Shown here: one piece after another, positions 7,940 to 15,810 of the stretch
Numbering within the stretch: the first letter of the stretch is position 1
Layout of the letters: each line of letters opens with the position of its first letter
Assembly: GCA_037965595.1 (NCBI GenBank)
Contig: CP150183.1
Coordinates: 3,224,001-3,288,000 of the forward strand
DNA: 64,000 nt
Source of the DNA: Alkalihalobacillus sp. FSL W8-0930
Lineage (GTDB): Bacteria > Bacillota > Bacilli > Bacillales > Bacillaceae_D
Reading direction: 5' to 3'
The notes under the pieces: generated by a model
Databases searched by the model: none
What the model was told of the DNA's origin: nothing
Seen by the model: only the letters and a program-made list of their open reading frames with translations
Made by a program: the position numbers and the translations under genes

Positions 7940-9442
7940 TTACAACCTTACTCCAGATCCCGGACCAACTGGAATTCCAAGTGTATAGAAAAGAATAAGC
8001 AACAACGTCATTCCAACTAAAATACATACAGCATACGGAAGAGTAAGTGAAATAAATGATCCAAATCCCGCACCCTTATTGTATTTACGAATAAATTCCA
8101 GCGTGATCATCGTATACGCAGACAACGGTGTAATCATACTTGTCGATGAATCCCCCACCCGATACGCCATTTGCGTAAACGCCGGATCGTATCCAAGCTG
8201 AATGAACATCGGAATAAAGATTGGCGCAAAGATCGCCCACTGACCCGATCCACTTGTAATCACCAAATTCATTAAAGAAGTCATTTGAATAAATAAAATA
8301 ATAAGTCCTATTCCTGTAAAATTGACAGCCTCCAAAAAGTCCGTTCCATTAACCGAAACCCACAGACCGATTCCCGACCATTGAAAGAACGCTGTAAACT
8401 GACCAATAAAAAACACAAGAACAATGAAGTTACGCATACTGCCAATAGCCTCACCCATATAGTGAGCCACATCTTTCATGCCTTTAATTCGTTTCATTTT
8501 TAATCCATATGTAATCCCAATCAAAGCGAACAAGATCAAGAGATACACAACAATCCCATCTAAAAACGGAGAAGGAACCAGTCCCCCTTCTTCATTTAAT
8601 AAGATACTATTTGGAATAAACATACCGATACCAAGAATCGCAATGTAGATCAAAGCTACCAGACCCGTCAGCTTGAGCGCCTGTGTCTCTTCCTTTGACA
8701 CCGGCTCCGTCGAATCAACCGCATCACCCGTATAGGCTCCAAGACGCGGCTCCGTTAACTTACGAGTCAGCGTTCCCCCAATGATTGTACACAGAAGCGC
8801 ACCAGCAACCATGAAATAATAGTTACTAATCGGCGTAACCGTTCCTGTCATATCTAGAACAGCCATCGCCTCATTCGTAATTCCAGCAAGCAACGGCTCA
8901 TTTGATGTAATCAAAATACCCGTCGCGTACCCACTCGACACCCCAACAAACCCAGTCACCACACCAGCAACCGGATGACGTCCAAGCGAATAATAGATGA
9001 TTCCTGCAAGCGGAGGTACGATCAAGTAAGCAGAATCAGCCGCCACCGTCGCAAAGTTCCCCATAAAAAAGATCGCATATGGCACAAGCCACACCGGAGC
9101 TGCCATCATTAGCTTCTTAATAAAAGCAGATAACAACCCAACGCGTTCAGCCAAACCAATCCCAAGCATAATCGTCAGCACGAGCCCAAGCGGTGCAAAT
9201 CCCGTAAAGTTCTGCACAAGCGTACCCGTCATAAACGTAACCCCGTCACCACTCAGCAAGCTACGAATCTCTGTAACCTCACCCGTCGCCGGATTTGTCA
9301 CCGTCACACCAGTCAACGCAAAAACAGTTGATAACACAAACAACAACCCAATCAAGATCAAAAAGATCGTAATCGGTTGCGGTAGCACATTCCCTACCTT
9401 CTCCACGCCAGCAAGCGCGCGCTGAAACACCCTCTTCATCAT
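7940..9442 (-). CDS. AbgT-family transporter
   Basis: A 500-residue inner-membrane carrier with about a dozen hydrophobic spans. AbgT family segments are clear: the VLPQPITIFLILIG opening, a FTGFAPLGLVLTIMLG stretch followed by IGLAERVG, and SNEPLLAGIT in the middle. The E. coli founder imports p-aminobenzoyl-glutamate; characterised relatives (YdaH, MtrF) export sulfonamides and are cation-coupled, so the direction here is open. The ATG pair at 9442/9439 is preceded by GGAGGAG. No folate gene is adjacent. The C-terminus (GIPVGPG) lies only 25 bp before the broken BclA-like gene. Confidence 0.85.
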   Translation of the reverse strand: MMKRVFQRALAGVEKVGNVLPQPITIFLILIGLLFVLSTVFALTGVTVTNPATGEVTEIRSLLSGDGVTFMTGTLVQNFTGFAPLGLVLTIMLGIGLAERVGLLSAFIKKLMMAAPVWLVPYAIFFMGNFATVAADSAYLIVPPLAGIIYYSLGRHPVAGVVTGFVGVSSGYATGILITSNEPLLAGITNEAMAVLDMTGTVTPISNYYFMVAGALLCTIIGGTLTRKLTEPRLGAYTGDAVDSTEPVSKEETQALKLTGLVALIYIAILGIGMFIPNSILLNEEGGLVPSPFLDGIVVYLLILFALIGITYGLKMKRIKGMKDVAHYMGEAIGSMRNFIVLVFFIGQFTAFFQWSGIGLWVSVNGTDFLEAVNFTGIGLIILFIQMTSLMNLVITSGSGQWAIFAPIFIPMFIQLGYDPAFTQMAYRVGDSSTSMITPLSAYTMITLEFIRKYNKGAGFGSFISLTLPYAVCILVGMTLLLILFYTLGIPVGPGSGVRL

Positions 9443-9519
9443 ATCAACTGCTCCTCCTCACCCTTGTTAGATAACCTAACATTCTGATAACTCAATCAAT
9501 AGTTTTCTATTCTAAAGGG

Positions 9520-10010
9520 AGATGAGGGAGATTGCAAATATTATTCGACACGATTCTAGGAGAATCATAGATAAAAAGAGACTTACCAAGAAAGACGGAT
9601 CTCTTATCAAGGTGAGACCTCTATTACCAAGGGACAAAGATCGCTTAGTAAGAGGAATGCAGTTAACATTAAGAACGAATTACCCTCTACCAAGAAGCAA
9701 ACACTTTTTGAGAAAAGGAAACAATTGAAATCGGAATTGAATAGCAATCTAGAAGAATTTTCAAATACATTCGGATGATGGAGGATTTACCAATAAGTTC
9801 ATAAATGATAATAAGGAAAAAAGACATTTTACTAAGAAACTCAAACCCTCACCAAGAACAATGCAACATTCACTAAGCCCTGAGACATCTCAACCAAGAA
9901 TAAACCCCTCATACCAAGGAAGAAGGATCTCTTGTCAAGATTAGGCCTTTGTTACCAAGGAGCAAAGCTCGCTTAGTAAGGTGAATGCAGTTAAAACTAA
10001 GGACAATCAA
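9520..10010. repeat. Degenerate word array (taccaaga), about 20-21 bp spacing
   Basis: This gene-free stretch of the 9443-10192 spacer carries about 15 copies of a word close to taccaaga, tagtaaga or tatcaagg, 19-22 bases apart. Two sub-blocks (about 9590-9665 and 9925-9990) are near copies of each other, both containing ggatctctt, ccaagg and gaatgcagtta. I see no convincing coding frame; the 68-codon frame at 9522 is made of the repeats. Confidence 0.6.
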
Positions 10011-10192
10011 TGATTAATCAAGAAACTATGAAAGCTTAACTGAAACTCAAGATAGTAAAAACAGAAAAATATGTTCGAAACAACGATAAGAGGATTATAA
10101 ACTAACATGCAGAAATGAAGAGACTCACGGAGTAATGAAAGAACAGAATGATGATACATTTAATTCGGGTAAAAGAAAACACAATAATGCAA

Positions 10193-10525
10193 TTAAGTAA
10201 CAATTGTACTTAATATATCTAAAACCTCTTCCATCGTTTCATCCGGCACTTCTTCAATTACCTTTATATACTTTTTTCGTGACCGAACGTTAAGACTTTT
10301 AATATGATGGACAAGAATAACTCCTGTCGTTTGAAGAGAATCTGGCAGTTTGACCTCAAAAGGATTGCCTCTAATGGTATTCGTGATAGGACATAATAAG
10401 GCAAAAGGGGTGACTGTATTAAATGCTTCAGGGGAAATGACTAATGCAGGAAGATATCCAGCTTGCTCATGTCCACTTTGTGGGTCGAAATTGATCATAA
10501 TGACGTCACCCCGTTTAAGACTCAT
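10193..10525 (-). CDS. mazF: MazF/PemK-type mRNA interferase toxin
   Basis: A 110-residue toxin predicted to cut RNA at short sequences. RGDVIMINFDPQSGHEQAG is the classic MazF N-terminal strand with the conserved Gly-x-x-Gln-Ala-Gly, followed by PALVIS, the CPIT strand, GNPFEV and HHIKSLNVRSR. It looks closer to E. coli ChpA/ChpB than to the Bacillus NdoA protein. The frame opens with a GTG two codons earlier, but the ATG at 10525 sits in a TAATG overlap with the antitoxin stop, typical of coupled toxin-antitoxin pairs. The pair follows a retron-type reverse transcriptase on the same strand. Confidence 0.92.
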   Translation of the reverse strand: MSLKRGDVIMINFDPQSGHEQAGYLPALVISPEAFNTVTPFALLCPITNTIRGNPFEVKLPDSLQTTGVILVHHIKSLNVRSRKKYIKVIEEVPDETMEEVLDILSTIVT

Positions 10526-10827
10526 TACCACATCTCATCCCCCTCTGGATTTCCCCAATTAAGTTCTTTATGCTCTTTCTCTGGGTCATATTTTTGTAAG
10601 AGATCGTCTAATGTCTGTTTTTTTCTAGCCTTTCTGATAACGATGGTGTTATTAACTAACTCGAGATCAAGTATAGTACCATTCTCAATGCCTAATATCT
10701 TTTTAAAAGATGCAGGAATCCTGACTCCGGAGCTATTCCCCCATTTTTGCAAAACCGTTAATTCCTTGTTTGGTTGAGTAGCATTCATCATACGCATTTC
10801 TTTCCTTCCTTGGGATTTATCGCTCAT
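10525..10827 (-). CDS. mazE: MazE-type antitoxin (AbrB fold)
   Basis: A 100-residue antitoxin that should bind and block MazF and repress the operon. The N-terminal DNA-binding part shows LQKWGNSSGVRIP followed by ILGIENG, the swapped-hairpin AbrB/MazE motif; the acidic, tryptophan-containing tail (KELNWGNPEGDEMW) is the usual toxin-binding arm. The ATG at 10833 is too close to AAGGAGG, so the third codon ATG at 10827 is preferred. A palindrome 20 bases upstream is a likely autorepression site. It starts 65 bp after the reverse transcriptase stop. Confidence 0.88.
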   Translation of the reverse strand: MSDKSQGRKEMRMMNATQPNKELTVLQKWGNSSGVRIPASFKKILGIENGTILDLELVNNTIVIRKARKKQTLDDLLQKYDPEKEHKELNWGNPEGDEMW

Positions 10828-10846
10828 AAACATAACCTCCTTATTT

Positions 10847-10866
10847 GTATATCTTTATGTATATAC
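10847..10866. promoter_or_regulatory. Palindrome upstream of mazEF, probable MazE operator
   Basis: The half sites gtatat and atatac flank eight bases, directly upstream of the mazE ribosome site. MazE-type antitoxins repress their own promoter at such palindromes; binding here is inference. Confidence 0.5.
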
Positions 10867-10891
10867 ATTATGAAGGGTATCCTTTTATAGT

Positions 10892-12169
10892 TCAAAGTAT
10901 AATTGAATGAGTAAACATATCTTGAAAGTGCTTGTATTCCTGTTTGAGCTGCATTCTATATTTATCTTTAGTTGATAGTATACTAAAGTGTTCCTTAAAG
11001 TCATTTAGGTTTCGTTCAATTGAAATATATTTATGGGTACCTTCAATGCTTCTCACATACTGAATTTGTCCTAACGTTTTGATGACCTTTTGCTTAAACT
11101 CAATAAAATCATTAAAAGTTAAAAAGTCGTAGTCTAGAATATCGAGATAATGCTGATTTATTTGTTTATGGATGGATAGAGGTGCCCTTACTGTTTTCTG
11201 CTTTAGAATGACTCCTGTAATCTTCTTATGAGCATGTCTATTATAAAATTGCGTTTTATCGGGGTGGATCGTAAGCTCGTACTGCTGTGCAATTGTAACG
11301 ATTCGATTTAGAAAAGAAGGGGTAATTTTACGGTTTGAAGAAAAGGTGAGATCATCTACATAGATGCTGAAAGTCATATTTCTTGAAAGAGCCAATGCAT
11401 TCAACCCATTAAATAAATCAAAATAAACTAAGTAGCTCAAAATAGAGCTTGTCGGAAAGCCCTGTGGTAGCCTCGCTACTTCGTTCTCATCTTTATAAGT
11501 GACAAGCAAGGTCATAATCTTTGCCACATCTTCACTCATTTTGAATTTGTCTTTAAAGAACTTGTACACAAAGACTTCAGAAGTGGAAGGGAAGAAGTTC
11601 TTAATATCCATCGTGCAAATGTGCGAATGACTGTTATGATAACTAGCATTGCTTAGGGCATTTTTTTGCTTAACTCCAGAATGTAAGTATGGAGGGAAAT
11701 TAATTATTTGAAGAAGCTGGTTAATTTTTCGGAGGATTCTTTTGTACTGTTTAGAGGGATTCAATAATGTGCGCGTTTTATTATTTTTTGTTAAGGAAAA
11801 TTCAGTACAAGTAAAATGCAAATCAAGATGCTTAAAAAATGCTGGACTGTCTATCCCGAGAATAGCAGCCAATCTCTTTTTACTCTTTAACTGATAAAAA
11901 GCATGATTTTCCGGTATTCTCATGAATATCACCTTATTCTTTTGATATAAAAGATTAGAGATCACAAATTCATATATCATTTTAATTGCGAACCCTAAAA
12001 CAAAACCTAAAAACATGTCTAGTAATTTAGATACTAGCAATTTCGAAAGTTTACGCAGTCCTTTTAAAAGCTTAGACCTTAACTTTCCTTTTCTCCCATG
12101 CTTCTCTTTCCTACACGGTATTGTTTCAAGGTAATGGTTCCGGTCTCTACCAATAGATTTATCATCCAT
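10892..12169 (-). CDS. Retron-type reverse transcriptase with N-terminal hydrophobic segment
   Basis: A 425-residue reverse transcriptase. Catalytic aspartates are D188 (MDIKNFF) and D272-D273 (IYVDDLTFS); LPQGFPTS is at 234. The retron hallmarks are both present: NASYH at 174-178 (the NAxxH box just before motif A) and ITG at 317-319 (the VTG box). No maturase or endonuclease domain is present, and length after residue 100 equals a normal retron enzyme (about 320). The first 100 residues are extra: a very basic stretch (20-45) and a strongly hydrophobic segment (about 47-75), suggesting membrane attachment. GGAACTAG and a hairpin precede the ATG. A long non-coding leader lies upstream and mazEF downstream on the same strand. 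Retrons known so far act in anti-phage defence. Confidence 0.87.
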   Translation of the reverse strand: MDDKSIGRDRNHYLETIPCRKEKHGRKGKLRSKLLKGLRKLSKLLVSKLLDMFLGFVLGFAIKMIYEFVISNLLYQKNKVIFMRIPENHAFYQLKSKKRLAAILGIDSPAFFKHLDLHFTCTEFSLTKNNKTRTLLNPSKQYKRILRKINQLLQIINFPPYLHSGVKQKNALSNASYHNSHSHICTMDIKNFFPSTSEVFVYKFFKDKFKMSEDVAKIMTLLVTYKDENEVARLPQGFPTSSILSYLVYFDLFNGLNALALSRNMTFSIYVDDLTFSSNRKITPSFLNRIVTIAQQYELTIHPDKTQFYNRHAHKKITGVILKQKTVRAPLSIHKQINQHYLDILDYDFLTFNDFIEFKQKVIKTLGQIQYVRSIEGTHKYISIERNLNDFKEHFSILSTKDKYRMQLKQEYKHFQDMFTHSIIL

Positions 12170-12198
12170 AGGCTAGTTCCTCCTTCCTAACTATGTAA

Positions 12199-12217
12199 GG
12201 TTCAATCATACTGAACC
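12199..12217 (-). promoter_or_regulatory. Hairpin 30 bases before the reverse transcriptase start
   Basis: GGTTCA and TGAACC form a perfect six-base stem with a seven-base loop in the 5' leader. It is not followed by a T run, so it is not a terminator; it could affect translation of the reverse transcriptase. Confidence 0.4.
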
Positions 12218-12290
12218 TCCTCTGCTAATTGTTAGTGGAATGAAACTAATTGGGTAACCATTTTTCTCTAATCTTCGTAGCTCTGCGTAT

Positions 12291-12540
12291 CTAGGCATAC
12301 TTAATCCTATTTGGCAGCATTAATAATAATTGATGATTTGTTTTCTGCCTCTTAGGCATGTGTCGACTGATCAAGTTGAGCCTTACTATATATATGGTGC
12401 CTATTTGCTTATCACGTGCTTTAATAAACTCCCGGCAATTCCAATACGTTGTACGGCACGTTCTCGCAAGCATTCAGCCATTCAGTCGGCGCTTCCTAGA
12501 GGACATTTCGAACAGTTCATCTCGCTTATCCTAGGAATAA
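12291..12540 (-). ncRNA. Candidate retron msr-msd RNA upstream of the reverse transcriptase
   Basis: The leader of the reverse transcriptase (minus strand, 12540 to 12170) has no credible coding frame. It opens with CCTAGGATA followed at once by AGCGAGA; known retron RNAs have an a1 arm then an AGC whose G (here 12525) primes the branched DNA. A matching arm, TATGCCTAG at 12299-12291, pairs with CTAGGATA with one bulge. Inside lie hairpins: TAGGCA...TGCCTA around 41 bases, GCCT/AGGC, and GGCAG...CTGCC. A TATAGC-like -10 lies just upstream (about 12550). The boundaries are my estimate. Confidence 0.45.
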
Positions 12541-12735
12541 GCTATAATTTCGCAGAATTTTCCCAATTAAATGACCGTAATATGATTCTACCTAAATCTG
12601 TATACGATTACAAGCTGTTGACATTTAAAAATAGTGAATCAATACACTTCATCACAAACACATCCAATTAAACCAACAAACGGAAAAAGTTTGATATACT
12701 TGTTTGTACAATTACTTACATTGGAGATAAACCAT

Positions 12736-13527
12736 ATGACAGACACTTTCTTTCTACAAAAAGTAAAAGACCTTCTACAAATGCACGCTCATGGACTCTT
12801 AGGTAGAGAAATCATGCCGGAAGATATTCTCATAGATTCGGTGCAACCAAAAGATCTTTTAAATGTGTTAACACTCTCTATGGCATTAAACTATCAGCGT
12901 AATTCCTATAAGCTTTGGGAGTCTGTGGTCCATGCGTATAATTACGTTAAGACCAACTGGATATTTGACCCTTCGATCGTAGTTACAAAAGAGCTAGGTG
13001 AAATCCGCGATGCACTCCTTACCCACCGTGTCGGCCTACAACCGAACCGGCACCCAGATATCTGGAAAAGAGTAGCAAGTGGCATAACAAACTCTTCTGA
13101 GCGAGGAGACGTGTATGGACTCATTCAATCTGCTAATGCTGATATTTCTATTTTAAAAGAAATGATGCAAGTACATAGAAAAAGTGAGTTTCCATACCTC
13201 TCCGGACCGAAGATTTTTAACTACTGGCTTTATGTGATTGAGAGCTACACAGACATTGTCTGGACCTCCCGCCACTTAATAACCATTGCTCCAGATACAC
13301 ACATTCTAAAGGCATCCGTAAAGCTGGGTTTATGCTCGAAAGAAGTTTTAAATGGTCGGGAGATTGACCGAAACACCGTATCCTCCGCTTGGGAGAACGT
13401 TCTTTCTGGAAGTGGCCTTGCTCCCATTGATGTTCATACACCCTTGTGGCTATGGAGTCGAGCTGGCTTCCCTCCGATCCAATCATCAATCGACACCACT
13501 AGTCATTCCATGTATAGTAAGACGTAA
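12736..13527 (+). CDS. Uncharacterised 263-aa protein, possibly of the HhH DNA-glycosylase fold
   Basis: The frame opens at 12634, but the ATG at 12736 has TTGGAGAT upstream and starts a soluble-looking protein (MTDTFFLQKVKDLL). It is predicted mostly helical with no membrane span. The segment SGPKIFNYW near residue 155 resembles the Leu/Pro-x-Gly-x-Lys turn of helix-hairpin-helix DNA repair proteins, and MALNYQRNSYKLWE looks family-specific, but I cannot name the family with certainty. It runs divergently from the reverse transcriptase, sharing a 560-bp intergenic region, so it could be unrelated or a partner of that system. Confidence 0.75.
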   Translation: MTDTFFLQKVKDLLQMHAHGLLGREIMPEDILIDSVQPKDLLNVLTLSMALNYQRNSYKLWESVVHAYNYVKTNWIFDPSIVVTKELGEIRDALLTHRVGLQPNRHPDIWKRVASGITNSSERGDVYGLIQSANADISILKEMMQVHRKSEFPYLSGPKIFNYWLYVIESYTDIVWTSRHLITIAPDTHILKASVKLGLCSKEVLNGREIDRNTVSSAWENVLSGSGLAPIDVHTPLWLWSRAGFPPIQSSIDTTSHSMYSKT

Positions 13528-13542
13528 CTTACATAAAGGAGG

Positions 13543-13683
13543 ATTGTTAAAGATGATGCCATCCGGAAGATTACGCCAGCAAACGTTGAACAAGAACTAA
13601 TTAAATCGTTCAATGGCTCTGTTTTCACAAATAGAGTAAACGGGAGTAGTCTGCACATTTTTAATGATCTTCTACCGATTTAA
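13543..13683 (+). pseudogene. Small frameshifted gene remnant, about 43-46 codons
   Basis: AAAGGAGG at 13536-13542 is followed ten bases later by ATG, which gives only 15 codons. The adjacent frame reads DAIRKITPANVEQELIKSF and on to HIFNDLLPI and TAA at 13683, and looks protein-like, but it has no start other than ATT. One missing base after the ATG would restore it. Unrecognised family; it follows the 12736 gene on the same strand and ends at a strong terminator. Confidence 0.4.
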
Positions 13684-13710
13684 AAAAGGCGGAGTCCATC
13701 TGCCTTTTTT
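13682..13710 (+). terminator. Strong symmetric terminator before the mph leader
   Basis: A twelve-base stem (aaaaaaggc... with ...gcctttttt, one G-T pair, five-base loop) with A and T runs on both sides, so it can work in either direction. Confidence 0.85.
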
Positions 13711-13729
13711 CTATACTCGTTTACTCCTC

Positions 13730-13756
13730 CACAGACTGCGTATGTCTGTGCTTTTA
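13730..13756 (+). promoter_or_regulatory. Leader hairpin of the macrolide phosphotransferase gene
   Basis: CACAGAC and GTCTGTG form a perfect seven-base stem around seven bases and are followed by CTTTTATT, 20 bases before the mph ribosome site. It could be a transcription attenuator of the resistance gene. Confidence 0.45.
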
Positions 13757-13783
13757 TTAACACCAACACTGGAGGACAAACAC

Positions 13784-14770
13784 ATGAATACACAAAAACT
13801 AAAACAACTAGCAGCAAGCAAAGGGCTTAACATCCTTGAAAGCAGTATCAAACTCAACGAATCAGGAGTCGACTTTCAAGTAGCTTATGCCACCGATCAG
13901 CAAGGAATTAAATGGAACCTACGTATACCGCGTCGACCTGAGTCGATGAGACATGCCACTAAGGAGAAAAAAGCATTAGAGATCATTCAAAGCCAAGCAA
14001 GCTTCGAAGTGCCTCATTGGCAGATATTTTTTGATGAATTAATCGCCTATAAACAACTAAAAGGCCAACCCACAGCGACGATTGACTTGGAAAAACAACA
14101 ATATAAATGGACCTTTGATGAAACGAATGTACCAACGGCTTATTATCAATCACTCGGGAAAGCATTAGCAAACTTACATGCTCTAGCTCAAGACTCATTT
14201 CAAAAAATTGGTGTGGAGACTCTTCACCCTAGTGAACTTAGAACTTCAATGAAAAAACGAATGGACCGAGTAAACAGCCAATATGAAATTAATCCTGCAA
14301 GATGGGAACGTTGGCAAGCATGGTTAGCAAATGATCTAATGTGGCCATCCCACGTCGGAGTAGTGCATGGCGATCTGCACCCAGGTCACCTGATCGTTAA
14401 CAACCAGCACCAAGTTAAAGGAATTATTGACTGGACGGAAGTAGGAGTCGGCGACATATCTGTGGACTTTTTGTCTCATCAACCTCTATTTGGAAAAGAA
14501 GGTCTAGCCAAGTTCATTGATGCTTACGATAACGCAGGCGGACGAACGTGGTCACGGATGGACGAGCATATTGTAGAGCTTTTAACCACGAGCGGGATCA
14601 CTGTTGCGGAGTATGCGGAGGTGACGGGTGTTCAGGAGATACGGGAGACGGCAGCGTATATATGGCGGAGGGGTACTAAAAGTGGGAAAGATCGTGAAAG
14701 TAGTTTAAATAGTCAACATCAAGAGTTTTATCTTCTAAAACTCTTGATGTTACTCTCAAAAGATAATTAA
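13784..14770 (+). CDS. Macrolide 2'-phosphotransferase (Mph family)
   Basis: A 328-residue kinase-fold enzyme expected to phosphorylate the 2'-hydroxyl of macrolides using GTP. Seen: the N-terminal lobe with WNLRIPRRP, the catalytic loop VVHGDLHPGHLIVN (H195, D197, N206) and the metal-binding GIIDWTEVGVGD. The frame is open to 13664, but the ATG at 13784 has GGAGG eight bases before it and begins with MNTQKLKQLA, normal for Bacillus Mph proteins. Chromosomal mph genes are common in Bacillus relatives, so this need not be recently acquired. The leader carries two hairpins, hinting at attenuation control. Confidence 0.88.
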   Translation: MNTQKLKQLAASKGLNILESSIKLNESGVDFQVAYATDQQGIKWNLRIPRRPESMRHATKEKKALEIIQSQASFEVPHWQIFFDELIAYKQLKGQPTATIDLEKQQYKWTFDETNVPTAYYQSLGKALANLHALAQDSFQKIGVETLHPSELRTSMKKRMDRVNSQYEINPARWERWQAWLANDLMWPSHVGVVHGDLHPGHLIVNNQHQVKGIIDWTEVGVGDISVDFLSHQPLFGKEGLAKFIDAYDNAGGRTWSRMDEHIVELLTTSGITVAEYAEVTGVQEIRETAAYIWRRGTKSGKDRESSLNSQHQEFYLLKLLMLLSKDN

Positions 14771-14772
14771 AT

Positions 14773-15795
14773 TTAATATGACATTTGCTGATCCATGATT
14801 TCTTGAACAGATAACTTAGAAGACTTTATGATTTCTAAAGACTTAGTAGTTAGTTCGCCATCTTCAGATAAGATAGGTGTGTCAATAATACCTTTTACGA
14901 CTTGAGCCATTAAAAATGTACGATGGATGATCGCTTTTTGTTCAGCATTATAATCTGCCCAGTTAAGTCCATTTTGAAAGAGTATGTCTTTCATTTTTTC
15001 ATTGTATTTAATAAAGTGTTTGTTCACGCTTAGTAATGTATCATGAACAATTGCAACTCGATCTTGAATGTTATCTAGATTGATAATAAATAATTTAGCT
15101 TCTTCTCTAAATGTCTCTGCTTTAACAAGTGATGCCTTCGCTTCATTTAGTCTTTTCTTAGCAGCAGCTGAGAGAACGGTTCCAGCGACAGCTAATGCTG
15201 GTCCGAGAACAAGTCCACCTAATACCAATGTACCTCCTGCTATTCCAGCGCCACCTGTTGCTAGTGCTCCGCCTCCAAGCCAAGCTAATGTTGCGTTCGT
15301 TGCTGCCACTCCGCTTAATCCAGTTATAGCAGCTCCTGTTGATGCTGTTCCTAAAGCCATTGTTGCTGAGTAGGCTCCAAAGGCAACGGCTGCACCAGAA
15401 CCAACAGAAGCAATCCCACCACCAAGTATTTTAGCAAGTTGGACTACACTAAATTCTAATTCAGTTAATAGTTCCTCTGAATCACTTTCTATATTTAGCT
15501 CATCTAGGCCTTGAGATGTATCATTTAGTTCAATATTTTTAATCCGTTTGAACACATCGACAAAGCCTCGAATAGAAGTAGAGATGACTTCCATTTTATA
15601 GCGCCCATATTCATCAAGTTCATTATTTGCCCTTTCTCTGGAAGCGTGAACATTAGTGTTCCATTCTTCAATAAGATCGTTTGCACTACCAAATACTTCT
15701 TTACTTTCTTTAGTCCTGTCTATTGCTTGTTTACCTTTTACAATTCCAACTGCCGCTGTAATTGCTGCTGGCACTAATAATAATGGTAATGGCAT
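14773..15795 (-). CDS. Glycine-rich membrane-active protein, second gene of a two-gene module
   Basis: A 340-residue protein of unknown function. It starts with a hydrophobic stretch (PLPLLLVPAAITAAV), followed by a charged helical part, a long Gly/Ala-rich hydrophobic core with small-residue zippers (about 137-225), then a helical tail. The core could form membrane hairpins or an oligomeric pore. Related proteins are sometimes labelled chemotaxis proteins in databases; I see no chemotaxis signalling domain. It starts 15 bp after the stop of the 15811-17334 gene, so the two are one operon. It is not flagellar in itself although flagellin is the next gene upstream. Confidence 0.8.
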   Translation of the reverse strand: MPLPLLLVPAAITAAVGIVKGKQAIDRTKESKEVFGSANDLIEEWNTNVHASRERANNELDEYGRYKMEVISTSIRGFVDVFKRIKNIELNDTSQGLDELNIESDSEELLTELEFSVVQLAKILGGGIASVGSGAAVAFGAYSATMALGTASTGAAITGLSGVAATNATLAWLGGGALATGGAGIAGGTLVLGGLVLGPALAVAGTVLSAAAKKRLNEAKASLVKAETFREEAKLFIINLDNIQDRVAIVHDTLLSVNKHFIKYNEKMKDILFQNGLNWADYNAEQKAIIHRTFLMAQVVKGIIDTPILSEDGELTTKSLEIIKSSKLSVQEIMDQQMSY

Positions 15796-15810
15796 GCTTT
15801 CCCCTCCAAT

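Noticed and set aside
9522..9728. 68-codon plus-strand frame
   Set aside because: It is built from the taccaaga array and resembles no protein.
12291..12540. Group II intron RNA upstream of the reverse transcriptase
   Set aside because: No domain V-like hairpin with the AGC...GTT core was found and the enzyme lacks maturase and endonuclease domains; retron boxes are present instead.
13664..13783. N-terminal extension or leader peptide of Mph starting at 13664
   Set aside because: The frame runs through a strong terminator hairpin, has no ribosome site, and the ATG at 13784 has an excellent one.
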